This document shows, in pieces, positions 14,157-21,406 of a stretch of DNA of 23,476 nt (its first letter is position 1; every line of letters starts with the position of its first letter). Source of the stretch: a virus. The stretch lies in IMG/VR virus record IMGVR_UViG_3300048021_000587, positions 1 through 23,476 of that record. One strand, 5' to 3'. Both the position numbers and the translations under genes were made by a program. Below the pieces are notes generated by a model. That model saw nothing but the letters and a program-made list of their open reading frames with translations. It had not been told where the DNA came from and did not search any database.

Positions 14157-14180
14157 AACTCTAAGAATAATCATTATACT
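14152..14180 (+). promoter_or_regulatory. Divergent sigma70-type promoter on the opposite strand
   Basis: TTGACA-N17-TATACT reads on the plus strand, also 11 of 12 consensus bases. No plus-strand gene follows. A transcript would run antisense into the Sm-like gene and uvsW. Confidence 0.6.
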
Positions 14181-14206
14181 CAACCATGTAAGGGTTGGAA
14201 ACAATA

Positions 14207-14635
14207 CTACTTAGAGTTCTTCCACTGATCCTCTAGTCTCTTTCTCATTTCTGAGACTTTACCGACTAGACCCATGTTTTCATTCATGGGGACTCCTGGG
14301 TCCTGATCATCTTCTAGTTTGCCGTCTTTCCTCCACCACATTTTGTACATCATGATTGCCTCGGTGGACATCGGGGCGATGGTCATGATATCTGGCTCTT
14401 GGATAATATAAAATTCTTCATCTGACCATAACATCCACTTAGTAAAACCTGCTGCTAGACCCATCTCACCATCGGGTTTCTCTATAGGGGTGAGAGTAGG
14501 TGACAGAGGGTCAGACACATACACCATTGTGCAGTTGTCTTCATTCGTGGCGATCATGGTTCCCATAACTTCTTCACCAGACACCAACTTGACGATGCCG
14601 TAGAATTCGTTGTCGTGACGGATGTAGTTAATCAT
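14207..14635 (-). CDS. Sm-like domain protein, 142 residues
   Basis: The N-terminal 90 residues resemble the small protein at 4100-4390: FYGIVKLVSGEEVMGTMIA, a VSDPLSP turn, MGLAAGFTKWML and a strand EEFYIIQEPDIMTIAPMS. This protein adds a C-terminal tail, first aromatic (MMYKMWWRKDG) and then charged and helical (VGKVSEMRKRLEDQWKNSK). An Sm-like barrel is inferred from the SGE-x-V pattern only. The start overlaps the uvsW stop (ATGA). The 108 nt that follow hold the divergent promoter pair before gene 55, and a transcript from the plus-strand promoter there would be antisense to this gene's 3' end. Confidence 0.75.
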   Translation of the reverse strand: MINYIRHDNEFYGIVKLVSGEEVMGTMIATNEDNCTMVYVSDPLSPTLTPIEKPDGEMGLAAGFTKWMLWSDEEFYIIQEPDIMTIAPMSTEAIMMYKMWWRKDGKLEDDQDPGVPMNENMGLVGKVSEMRKRLEDQWKNSK

Positions 14636-16092
14636 TGTCGTAAATTTACCTTAGTGATTTCATAATCAAATTTCTCTTCATCATAGATTTTCAATCTTTC
14701 TATGAGGTGTCGGAGAGTATAGTTGTGCCTGTTACCTCGGGAGCAGTCATCAGCAATGTCATACAACACTGCTTGTGCTTTGTTATCCCCCTTACGCAAG
14801 ACACGTCCAATAGACTGGAGGTTTCTTACTCGTGATTTAGATGGACTCGCAAAGATTACATTATGTAGGTTGCGAATGTTGATGCCTGTAGAGAATGTGC
14901 CGTAAGATGCAAGGATGATTGCATCGGTTTCCTGCTCACAGATCTTGCGAGCCTCTTCTCTTTCAACAGCATCGACACCACCATGGATAAAAAAGATCTT
15001 ACGATCTTTACTCACCTTAGTATTTAGCATCTCCCATAGAGGGTCACCGTGCTTCTCGATGTAGTTGAATAGGATGAGTGTATTGCCACCTATGTCTTCT
15101 GCTAGGTTACAAATTAGGTTATTTCTCTTGGGATGTGATACTATATAATCCATCTCTTGCTGATAGGAATCGAATGGCACATGTCCATGCTGCAACAACA
15201 GACATTTTACTTTCAGTGGTGTCAGCTGTCCCTTTTTCATTAGATCGACAGTTGTGGTCACCCTATCACAGCGTCCGAATAGACCCTCCAGCACCAACTG
15301 ATGACTATACATACCGTCTAATGTACCAGTCAACCCGATACGATAGCGTGCATCGTGACATTTATTCAGAATACCTGTCAGACTCTTCGCCTTATACAGG
15401 TGTGCTTCATCGCCAATGATTACATCAAATCTTTCAAAGAATTTCTTGGGCTCTTTGTATATGCTTTGCCATGTAGAGATGACTACAGGTGCTTCTACAT
15501 ACCTCTCCTGTCCACCCATGATCTGATGCACATACCCATCTGCATTCCACCCGTAGTCTTTGAAGTCTTGCGTTAATTGGGAGACTAGAGAGACTGTAGG
15601 CACGATGATTAGGATCTCTCGCTCCGCCTTGAGATGCCAGCGGACCAGACCATAAATGATCAGCGATTTTCCAGATCCTGTAGGCGAGAGTAGTAACTTG
15701 CGACGCTGCTTAATTGCCGTGAAAAGTGCTTTGAGTTGGTAGTCGCGAATCTTAAATGGCAATCCCAGAGATCTAACAAAAGACGCCACTGATTCTGGTG
15801 ATACATAATCTTCTTCCTCGTTAGGTATGCCAAAATACTTGCTATCTTTGATAGCATATTCGTATCCCTTCTGGTCGAGATACTCTAAAAGGTAATCGTA
15901 TAGACCAACATAGATCTCTCCTGTCCCTGGAGAGTACAATCTGATCTTACCGTCCCATACTTTCTTTCTATACTGTGGCATGAATTTAGCACCAGGCACT
16001 TCAAACTGGAAGTGCTCGCTTAATTCTTTATGGATGTGTTGCTCGCCTTCGACTTTGAGAAAAACTTCGTTCTTCTTCTCGATAGTAATCAT
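14632..16092 (-). CDS. uvsW: DNA/RNA helicase UvsW
   Basis: UvsW is an SF2 helicase that unwinds R-loops and branched DNA; in T4 it helps move from origin-driven to recombination-driven replication and is made late. The protein has the N-terminal UvsW domain (MPQYRKKVWDGKIRLY), Q-motif region IRDYQ, Walker A SPTGSGKS at 136-143, motif Ia VPTVSLV, DEAH at 228-231, GLTGT at about 253-257, and motif VI QSIGRVLRKG near the C-terminus. The length of 486 is close to T4 UvsW. It overlaps uvsY upstream and the Sm-like gene downstream by ATGA. A late promoter at 17111 probably drives this group, which fits the late timing known in T4. Confidence 0.96.
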   Translation of the reverse strand: MITIEKKNEVFLKVEGEQHIHKELSEHFQFEVPGAKFMPQYRKKVWDGKIRLYSPGTGEIYVGLYDYLLEYLDQKGYEYAIKDSKYFGIPNEEEDYVSPESVASFVRSLGLPFKIRDYQLKALFTAIKQRRKLLLSPTGSGKSLIIYGLVRWHLKAEREILIIVPTVSLVSQLTQDFKDYGWNADGYVHQIMGGQERYVEAPVVISTWQSIYKEPKKFFERFDVIIGDEAHLYKAKSLTGILNKCHDARYRIGLTGTLDGMYSHQLVLEGLFGRCDRVTTTVDLMKKGQLTPLKVKCLLLQHGHVPFDSYQQEMDYIVSHPKRNNLICNLAEDIGGNTLILFNYIEKHGDPLWEMLNTKVSKDRKIFFIHGGVDAVEREEARKICEQETDAIILASYGTFSTGINIRNLHNVIFASPSKSRVRNLQSIGRVLRKGDNKAQAVLYDIADDCSRGNRHNYTLRHLIERLKIYDEEKFDYEITKVNLRQ

Positions 16093-16532
16093 CTGATTCC
16101 ATAATACTTCACGATTTCGATAGTATTCTTGATAGCAAATCCACGACTGTCGATCTGTTTAAGTATCCTATCAATACAATTTATACAAGTTTCAAGATAG
16201 TCTATTTTTTGCTGTGCTCTAGTGAGATCTGGGTCACTATCAATGTACACATTGAGGTCACCCTTTAACACCTTGAGTGCAAATGGTTTCTCTTTGTAGA
16301 CTGTGGCAGGTGCTTTACCAGAATAGTATTCAAACTTCTCGCGCAGTAATACCTTGCGCTTTACCTCTGCTTCTGATAGCATCAGTTTGAATTGATTAAT
16401 AAATTGCAAATACTTTGCATGGAGTCTGGGTGTTTCCATACTGTCGTTTGCCAACAGCTCAGGTAACTCCCTGTGATCAAAGAATCTTTCAGAATCCTTT
16501 GCCCACATCTCCTCAATTTTGTCTAGATTCAT
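16089..16532 (-). CDS. uvsY: Recombination mediator UvsY
   Basis: UvsY loads the UvsX recombinase onto single-stranded DNA covered by gp32. The 147-residue product (T4, 137) is mostly helical and charged, with the family landmarks IEEMWAKDSERF, PRLHAKYLQFI, LREKFEYYSGKAPA (the single-stranded DNA contact region in T4 carries a similar basic and aromatic cluster) and a C-terminal helix INCIDRILKQIDSRGFAIKN. It joins gp3 upstream through TAATG and uvsW downstream through ATGA. The uvsY-uvsW pairing matches T4. Confidence 0.93.
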   Translation of the reverse strand: MNLDKIEEMWAKDSERFFDHRELPELLANDSMETPRLHAKYLQFINQFKLMLSEAEVKRKVLLREKFEYYSGKAPATVYKEKPFALKVLKGDLNVYIDSDPDLTRAQQKIDYLETCINCIDRILKQIDSRGFAIKNTIEIVKYYGIR

Positions 16533-17086
16533 TAAGTAAGTCGCTTATCACGGGTGTAGTTGACGGTATCCTGTATCTCAAAGCGCATGTAGTTGAAGGT
16601 AACTTGCGCCATGGCATACTCTGTGCCATCTATTGTAGCATTAAATTCTAGTGCATTCAACCCAGTAGGAATCAGACCCTCAAACTGGACGTTGAAATTC
16701 ATTTTGAAGTTACTGTTGAGCACTGACAACGTTGCGTCAGCATACAGGTCATCATTACCAAAGAGTGCGACCATCTTGTTTCTAAAGTCACGTCTCTCTA
16801 TAGTATCGTTTGGTGTGCCGAGAGCACGGATCCAGTTGTGCATGATCATATAGTTAGTCATGTCCTCATCTACAAGGAATGACAACGTAAAAGGATCGTA
16901 CGTCATAAAACCCTCCAGAGGTAGTGCTCTGTAGGGTGTAGGTTGCTGTTGGATACCTAATGTGATCTGTGGGATATTCGCAGACTGTGCAAAGTATGCG
17001 ACCTTAGGATACTTGGCAAGAGTAAACCTAAACCCAATAGGTGACAGGAAATTCCTGTTTTCAATTTGTTTATTCCACGTTGCCAT
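16532..17086 (-). CDS. 3: gp3-like tail completion / sheath stabiliser protein
   Basis: In T4-like cyanophages the gene between 23 and uvsY encodes a gp3-type protein; T4 gp3 (176 residues) caps the tail tube. This 184-residue protein has the tail-tube-like pattern expected: FLSPIGFRFTLAKYPKVAYF, ANIPQITLGIQQQPTPY, MTYDPFTLSFLVDEDMTNY and a C-terminal AQVTFNYMRFEI strand. The identification rests on gene order and this fold pattern, so another small baseplate or tail protein with the same fold cannot be excluded. A perfect TATAAATA late promoter sits 25 nt before the ATG. The gene leads a late operon with uvsY and uvsW. Confidence 0.75.
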   Translation of the reverse strand: MATWNKQIENRNFLSPIGFRFTLAKYPKVAYFAQSANIPQITLGIQQQPTPYRALPLEGFMTYDPFTLSFLVDEDMTNYMIMHNWIRALGTPNDTIERRDFRNKMVALFGNDDLYADATLSVLNSNFKMNFNVQFEGLIPTGLNALEFNATIDGTEYAMAQVTFNYMRFEIQDTVNYTRDKRLT

Positions 17087-17110
17087 GTGTCTTAGGATAT
17101 CTTGTCCTAG

Positions 17111-17118
17111 TATTTATA
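17111..17118 (-). promoter_or_regulatory. T4-type late promoter for gene 3-uvsY-uvsW
   Basis: A perfect TATAAATA lies 25 nt before the gene 3 ATG and overlaps the last codons of the small membrane protein gene. Confidence 0.8.
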
Positions 17119-17323
17119 GCAAAGTATGTATATCCAACCAAGGGAATACGGGCTCTATGACTCCAATAAGTCGAAGCAGACCCTCAGCAAAAAGTGCAAG
17201 AACAATCCAGCCAACAATGACTGAGATAATTGAAGCATTACGATTATGTCGTCGTATTGCATCATCGATCATCTCCTTGCATTTTTCCTCCGTAATGTAG
17301 TGTGATGGTTTAATCTCTGCCAT
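17114..17323 (-). CDS. Small membrane protein, 69 residues
   Basis: The product has a charged N-terminal helix (EEKCKEMIDDAIRRHNRN), then one or two close hydrophobic segments at about residues 29-51 (ASIISVIVGWIVLALFAEGLL), and ends soon after. I start at ATG 17323, which leaves about 9 nt after an AGGA site; an ATG two codons upstream (17329) is too close to it. It overlaps the preceding 44-residue gene. The stop lies just before the late promoter of gene 3. The function is unknown. Confidence 0.62.
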   Translation of the reverse strand: MAEIKPSHYITEEKCKEMIDDAIRRHNRNASIISVIVGWIVLALFAEGLLRLIGVIEPVFPWLDIHTLL

Positions 17324-17444
17324 CCTCATCGTTCCTAGTCCAGAAGTCTTCCCAGTCTTTGGCATCACCTTCTGTGATATTCTTAGACTTTTCTCCACGC
17401 TCTTTGGCGTCAAGGAAGTCATCGATGAAGTCGAGGTCTTTCAT
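17310..17444 (-). CDS. Tiny acidic protein, 44 residues
   Basis: The ATG at 17444 overlaps the stop of the preceding gene (ATGA), and the gene's own stop overlaps the start region of the membrane protein gene. The product is very acidic (MKDLDFIDDFLDAKERGEK at the start, then DWEDFWTRNDEDG). This composition resembles short phage proteins that bind or mimic nucleic acid, but no family is recognised. Overlaps on both sides are the main support for translation. Confidence 0.5.
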   Translation of the reverse strand: MKDLDFIDDFLDAKERGEKSKNITEGDAKDWEDFWTRNDEDGRD

Positions 17445-17605
17445 TCTGAATACTCTTGTAGATGTTCAAGTACTTTGTTGAGTGTGTGATGAGCACCATC
17501 GTGCCACTCACCATTCTCATGCTCATACTTACCATTATATAGCTCTGTCTTCAGCTTGTATATCTTGGCAAGGAGATCAACCTTTCGCATTCTAGCCCTA
17601 GGCAT
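17441..17605 (-). CDS. Small protein, 54 residues, unknown function
   Basis: This frame runs from ATG 17605 (GAGGG about 6 nt upstream) to TGA 17441. The product has a basic N-terminal helix (MPRARMRKVDLLAKIYKLK) and a histidine-rich C-terminal half (EHENGEWHDGAHHTLNKVLEHL). Four His and several acidic residues could bind a metal, but that is speculative. It starts the three-gene cluster 54-44-69 residues, each joined by overlap, after the terminator at 17638-17660. Confidence 0.55.
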   Translation of the reverse strand: MPRARMRKVDLLAKIYKLKTELYNGKYEHENGEWHDGAHHTLNKVLEHLQEYSE

Positions 17606-17637
17606 GTTACCCTCACATTATACAGGTATTTAACAAG

Positions 17638-17660
17638 AAAGCACCCGCTGAGGGTGCTTT
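17638..17660 (-). terminator. Hairpin terminator after the 52-residue gene
   Basis: AAAGCACCC and GGGTGCTTT form a 9-bp perfect stem with a 5-nt loop. The minus-strand tail (TTTC) is short, and the plus-strand reading gives TTTTAT, so it may act in both directions. Confidence 0.75.
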
Positions 17661-17685
17661 TATAGGGTTTACTGTTAGGACATTC

Positions 17686-17844
17686 TCATATAAGCAACTC
17701 CTTACAGATTTTTTTACAGGATGTATGATTTGAGATATCGCACTCAATTAAACATTCATAGTAATCATTCAAGCTTTCCTCCTCTACAGTTTCCTGAAAG
17801 TGTCTCCACTCATTGAGTTGATTTCTTGATGTCAGATTGTGCAT
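17686..17844 (-). CDS. Small twin-CX3C protein, 52 residues
   Basis: This short frame lies between the gene 23 terminator and the next terminator. The product starts MHNLTSRNQLNEWRHFQ, is helical and acidic in the middle, and ends with four cysteines in the pattern C-x3-C-x7-C-x3-C (C31, C35, C43, C47). Such twin CX3C helices usually bind zinc or form a disulfide-linked hairpin. I have a sense of similar small cyanophage proteins but cannot name a family. An in-frame TAA stands directly before the ATG, so the start is fixed. The ribosome site is weak (AGG about 10 nt upstream). Confidence 0.6.
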   Translation of the reverse strand: MHNLTSRNQLNEWRHFQETVEEESLNDYYECLIECDISNHTSCKKICKELLI

Positions 17845-17877
17845 TTACCATACCTAGAAACAATTAAATTTTCATAA

Positions 17878-17898
17878 TCAAGAAAGGTTTGGGTCCAT
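17878..17898 (-). other. Six-codon mini-ORF with strong ribosome-binding site
   Basis: GGAGG stands 5 nt before an ATG at 17898 that is followed by only five more codons (MDPNLS) and a TGA. The 52-residue gene starts 33 nt further on. It could be a leader peptide that controls ribosome traffic or transcription, or a remnant of a lost gene. Nothing else in the 425-nt interval has so strong a ribosome site. Confidence 0.35.
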
Positions 17899-17985
17899 TT
17901 GATCCTCCGATCTGCTACTACTACTTATGTTTGTTTTGATATCGTAACTAAGTTTCCTTACTTTTTAACGTAACTATACAGAGAC

Positions 17986-18011
17986 AAAAAAAGAGACCCC
18001 GTAGGGTCTCT
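17986..18011 (-). terminator. Factor-independent terminator after gene 23
   Basis: On the minus strand AGAGACCC and GGGTCTCT form a perfect 8-bp stem with a 4-nt loop, followed by a run of seven T. It lies 21 nt beyond the gene 23 stop. Confidence 0.92.
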
Positions 18012-18031
18012 GTGAAGATTGTGATCTCTGA

Positions 18032-19393
18032 TCACATGAGGTTAGTAACCTTAACACGTCTGTAGTAACGGTTAGCGTTAGCGGTGAGAGCACCTTGACC
18101 TTGAGTAAGACCTTCAGCGAATGGGTTAGCGACCATTCCGTAACGAGTCTTAAATCCAATTTTTGGTTGGAAGGTATCAGGACCCACAGCGCGGACCATC
18201 TGGAGGGGCACATAAGGGCAGTAGAAGAGACCTGCGTCATAAGCACTGCTACCTTTGTAACCAGCCACATAGAAGTGAGCATCGGAAACGTTGGCAGAGT
18301 AAGGATCGACGTAGACCTTAATACGACCGTTGAGCGTACCAGCAAGGGTGCTGCTGTTGTCGTCGGGCAGCAAGTTGCTGTTACCAGACAGAGCAGGGGT
18401 GTAATCAAGCACACCAGCCATAGACAGGGCGGAAGCAACGTCTGCAGAGCAGATGAGGATGTTGCCCTTTCCTCTACGAGTCTCGTGCCCGATAGCATTC
18501 ATGTCTCTCTCAATTTGGAAGAGAAGACCTTTGAATTTCTCAACAGACCAGCGACCGTTGGAGTCAACGTCGAGGTCAAACACACCTGCAGTTGCAGTGT
18601 TGTTCTGAGCGCCAGGACGAGCAATCTTGTAAACAGTACGGACAACCTCACGGTTGATCTCTGCCAGCACTTCAGTGCTGAGGATGTTTGCAAGCTCGCT
18701 TTCGGCATCCAGACCATGGACTGCCTTAAGGTCCTGAGCAAGCTCAAGACTGTATTCTGCTTTCAGAGCTCTTGACTTCGCAGTAACGGTGACTTTCTCG
18801 ATCGAGAAACCCATTTCGTTGAAGTGGTTAGAAGCGCCATCACCCAGTGCTTCAGACTGAGCAGTGGTCATACCTTGACCACCGATGGTGTACTGACCAG
18901 CACCATCAGCAAGCAGACCAGGATTAGATCCAGTCTGAGTGTTAGATGCAAGACCGTTTGCGCTATTCTCGGAAGAATGCTCGGAGTTGACTTCGTTGAA
19001 GAAAGTCTCAACACCACTGTTAGCGATGTCTCTGTTGGTGCCCGTTGTGGAGCGCATTGCAAAGATCAGTCCAGTAGGACCAGTCATTGGTTGCACGCCG
19101 CAGATGTCATAAGCAATAAGCTTAGGCATGGAGCGTCTGATGAGGCTGATCAGCACAGGGTCGAAACCTGCAACAGGACCAGTGGCAGTGCTGCCACCTG
19201 AGAAGCCAGTGCCGCCCAAGGAGTTAGTAGGAGCTGCTTCTGTTACCAGACCGCGCTCTTCCTTGAGGAATTTTTCTTGGTTCTCCAAGAGGACAGAGGT
19301 AACCGCCTTTCTGTAGGTATCCTTAATAGGATCGAGCTCATTGTGCTCAAGAATGGGGTTCCACTTTTCCTGGAGTGATTCTGCGTTAAACAT
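18032..19393 (-). CDS. 23: Major capsid protein gp23
   Basis: gp23 forms the hexamers of the T4-type head. The 453-residue protein shows the cyanophage pattern: an N-terminal prodomain (MFNAESLQEKWNPILEH), then PVLISLIRRSMPKLIAYDICGVQPMTGPTGLIFAMRS, AEYSLELAQDLKAVHGLDAE and a C-terminal MVRAVGPDTFQPKIGFKTRYG. A likely gp21 cleavage point is after E52 in VTE-AAP, which resembles the (L/I)-x-E consensus with Val at P3. The gene follows 22 by 31 nt and is closed by a strong terminator. No TATAAATA box lies in the gap before it. Confidence 0.97.
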   Translation of the reverse strand: MFNAESLQEKWNPILEHNELDPIKDTYRKAVTSVLLENQEKFLKEERGLVTEAAPTNSLGGTGFSGGSTATGPVAGFDPVLISLIRRSMPKLIAYDICGVQPMTGPTGLIFAMRSTTGTNRDIANSGVETFFNEVNSEHSSENSANGLASNTQTGSNPGLLADGAGQYTIGGQGMTTAQSEALGDGASNHFNEMGFSIEKVTVTAKSRALKAEYSLELAQDLKAVHGLDAESELANILSTEVLAEINREVVRTVYKIARPGAQNNTATAGVFDLDVDSNGRWSVEKFKGLLFQIERDMNAIGHETRRGKGNILICSADVASALSMAGVLDYTPALSGNSNLLPDDNSSTLAGTLNGRIKVYVDPYSANVSDAHFYVAGYKGSSAYDAGLFYCPYVPLQMVRAVGPDTFQPKIGFKTRYGMVANPFAEGLTQGQGALTANANRYYRRVKVTNLM

Positions 19394-19424
19394 TTTAGAC
19401 TCTTAGGTTAAATGAAAGGGTAAA

Positions 19425-20459
19425 TTACTTGTTCCAGCGAGAAATCGCTTGGGCATATGCTGCCATAGCGTCTCCAACAGGAGCATTCTCAACTTCAACA
19501 TCCTCAGTGACAGTAGTCGCTTCAGGTTTGGTAGAGAAATACGATTCACGGAGGGTAGAGACCTTCGCACGGAAAGACTCTTCATTTTCAAACTCAACAG
19601 CTTCCGCCAGGGATACAATCTTCTCGCGTTGAGCGAGCGATAGTCCCTCAGCGATCTCTGTCACAATCCCATTCTTGATATAGGTGCCGACGCTCTTATT
19701 AAGCTCGACATTTTCTTCAATAGACTCGTTGAGTTTTGTTTCCATTACATCGAGTTGTGCCTGAATTTCTTCGACGACATCAACTTTTTCTTCGGGGAGA
19801 TCAATATAGTTCTCCACGAAAACTTGCTTGAGACCTGTAAGCATGGACTCAGCCATTTCGGTTTTGATACCTTGCTCAATGGCGAGCTCATTCTTAGTCA
19901 TCCATTGACCAACCGCATAAGTCAGATACTCATCGACTTTTTCTGCGAGGTCGGACTTAACAGACTCAATTTCTTCTTCAAGGACTTTAGCGTAGTCCTC
20001 GTGCATACGCTCCAACTCTTCGTTGATGCGAGATACGACTGCTGCTTCAAAGATAGTCTTTGCTTTTTCTTTGAATTCTTCAGTCAACTCTTCACCTTCG
20101 GTAAGAGCTGCAACATCAGCAGACAGATCGACTTCGATCACAGTCTCCTGAGGCTCTTCAGCAATCACATCGCCCTCGGGCTCGTGACCTGCCTTCACAT
20201 CACCCTTAGCAGCAAATTCTGCTTTAGCGCCAGAGGCGTCAGAGGGTTTGGTTGTGGGTGCAGCAGCATTTCCACCAGCAACAGTTTTATACTTATTGCT
20301 GTCATCCGTGGGCTTGCTATTCTGTGGGGTTGGACCACCGAGATCTTGTACTCCAGCGAGACTACTACCGTCAGCGCCCAGTTTGGGCTGTGGTTCGGCA
20401 GGTTTTGCGCCAGCGGTTACACTCGATTCATCCAGAGTTGTTTCAATCTCTTGTGACAT
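19425..20459 (-). CDS. 22: Prohead core scaffold gp22
   Basis: gp22 is the internal scaffold of the prohead, degraded by gp21 during maturation. The 344-residue protein is acidic and mostly helical. It has a low-complexity N-terminal 100 residues (P, G, A, T, K rich) and a long coiled-coil-like middle (about residues 120-300) with repeated E/K heptad-like patterns (EELERMHEDYAKVLEEEIE, DVVEEIQAQLDVMETKLNE). Several (L/I)-x-E sites, such as LTE, LAE and IAE, fit extensive gp21 cleavage. It is longer than T4 gp22 (269). A TATAAATA late promoter lies 41 nt upstream. Confidence 0.93.
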   Translation of the reverse strand: MSQEIETTLDESSVTAGAKPAEPQPKLGADGSSLAGVQDLGGPTPQNSKPTDDSNKYKTVAGGNAAAPTTKPSDASGAKAEFAAKGDVKAGHEPEGDVIAEEPQETVIEVDLSADVAALTEGEELTEEFKEKAKTIFEAAVVSRINEELERMHEDYAKVLEEEIESVKSDLAEKVDEYLTYAVGQWMTKNELAIEQGIKTEMAESMLTGLKQVFVENYIDLPEEKVDVVEEIQAQLDVMETKLNESIEENVELNKSVGTYIKNGIVTEIAEGLSLAQREKIVSLAEAVEFENEESFRAKVSTLRESYFSTKPEATTVTEDVEVENAPVGDAMAAYAQAISRWNK

Positions 20460-20499
20460 TTTGTCTCCTGGTTTACAAACGTGCGATATTTGCTATAGT

Positions 20500-20507
20500 T
20501 ATTTATA
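20500..20507 (-). promoter_or_regulatory. T4-type late promoter for genes 22 and 23
   Basis: A perfect TATAAATA lies 3 nt after the gene 21 stop and 41 nt before the gene 22 ATG. Because the 22-23 gap has no such box, this promoter may serve both genes. Confidence 0.8.
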
Positions 20508-20509
20508 GA

Positions 20510-21157
20510 TTAAAGATTTTTGATGAAGGAGTGAAACGCGGAAAGTTTCAATTCATCCAACTGATTACGGTGTGCGTTATCAATTCTCTCTTTAATCTGC
20601 TCGATTCTTTGCTCTTGGATTGCGCCTCCAGCATAGACCCACTCTTTTCCTTCCATAATCCCGTTGACAAAAGCGTCAGGGGCAGAAGGATCTGCGACGA
20701 TATCGGCAGCAGTGGCGAGCATAAAGTCATCAGCGACGACTTTGATACCACCTTCTTCCTTAATAGATCCAAGACCTCTGGAAGATACACCTAGTTTTAC
20801 ACCTTCGTCAAGAAGATTCTTCGCGATGTTACCCATAGGAGTATCGAGAAGTCTTGCCTTACCTACGAAGTTGTTACCCTCTCTTTGCAGAGAAGTGATA
20901 AGGTGAGACACGCGGTCAAGGTTAATAGTAGGACCATCGGGATGACCCAACTCACCTAGTGCGCGACCTTTGGTAATGTATTGCTCGTTGTATTTAGCAA
21001 CTTCCCTTTGTAGGGTTTCTGCACGATACATACGACCATTTCTGTTTTTGATTTCACCCTGCAAGAAAACGCCTTCGATAAAGTGACGCTTCGCGCCATT
21101 CTTACCTTCGACGATTGTTACCTTGGCGGATTCAATCTCCTCCCTGATTAGTCTCAT
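20510..21157 (-). CDS. 21: Prohead core protease gp21
   Basis: gp21 is the serine-type protease that cleaves scaffold and capsid proteins during head maturation. The 215-residue product (T4, 212) shows the family order: GVFLQGEIKNRNGRMYRAETL, ALGELGHPDGPTINLDRVSH with the probable catalytic His72, GVSSRGLGSI with the candidate nucleophile Ser125 or Ser126, and ATAADIVADPSAPDAFV near the C-terminus. AGAGGAAA about 8 nt before the ATG supports the start. The gene overlaps the core protein gene upstream by 26 nt. Confidence 0.95.
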   Translation of the reverse strand: MRLIREEIESAKVTIVEGKNGAKRHFIEGVFLQGEIKNRNGRMYRAETLQREVAKYNEQYITKGRALGELGHPDGPTINLDRVSHLITSLQREGNNFVGKARLLDTPMGNIAKNLLDEGVKLGVSSRGLGSIKEEGGIKVVADDFMLATAADIVADPSAPDAFVNGIMEGKEWVYAGGAIQEQRIEQIKERIDNAHRNQLDELKLSAFHSFIKNL

Positions 21158-21380
21158 CTGTCGTTTCCTCTGGTGGTGTATCAGTTACTTCGGTCTCTGC
21201 AGATGCTTCGACTTCAGGTGTTTCCTCGGGCTCCTTAAACATGGAGGATCCGATTTCTTGTTTCTTTGCGTCAATTTGATCAACCGCTACTACTTTCATA
21301 GCAGAATCAACGTAGTCTGACAGATCTTTTTGACCTGCAAACAATGCGTTGACGATCTCAAGCGCGGATTGGGTTGGCAT
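21132..21380 (-). CDS. 67: Prohead core protein gp67-like
   Basis: This 82-residue acidic protein lies between portal and protease genes, where T4 has the small core genes 67 and 68. The N-terminal half is helical (ALEIVNALFAGQKDL, AMKVVAVDQIDAKKQEIGSSMF). The C-terminal half is almost all E, T, P, D and S, a composition typical of core peptides. It is assigned mainly by position and composition, and gp67 versus gp68 cannot be separated from sequence alone. It starts 26 nt after gene 20 and overlaps gene 21. Confidence 0.78.
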   Translation of the reverse strand: MPTQSALEIVNALFAGQKDLSDYVDSAMKVVAVDQIDAKKQEIGSSMFKEPEETPEVEASAETEVTDTPPEETTDETNQGGD

Positions 21381-21406
21381 AATTATTTAGAATTCAGTAA
21401 TACTAT

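Noticed and set aside
17617-17622. TATAAT as a promoter for the 54-residue gene
   Set aside because: It ends only 11 nt before the ATG, so a transcript would start inside the ribosome site, and no -35 box is present at 16-18 nt.
17844-17898. Readthrough or simple frameshift joining the mini-ORF to the 52-residue gene
   Set aside because: They are in the same frame but four stop codons lie between them, and shifting to the next frame gives only about 17 more codons before another stop.
19755-20456. 233-codon open frame on the plus strand
   Set aside because: It is exactly opposite gene 22. The product is rich in F, L, C and S, as expected for the complement of an acidic, lysine-rich coiled coil.
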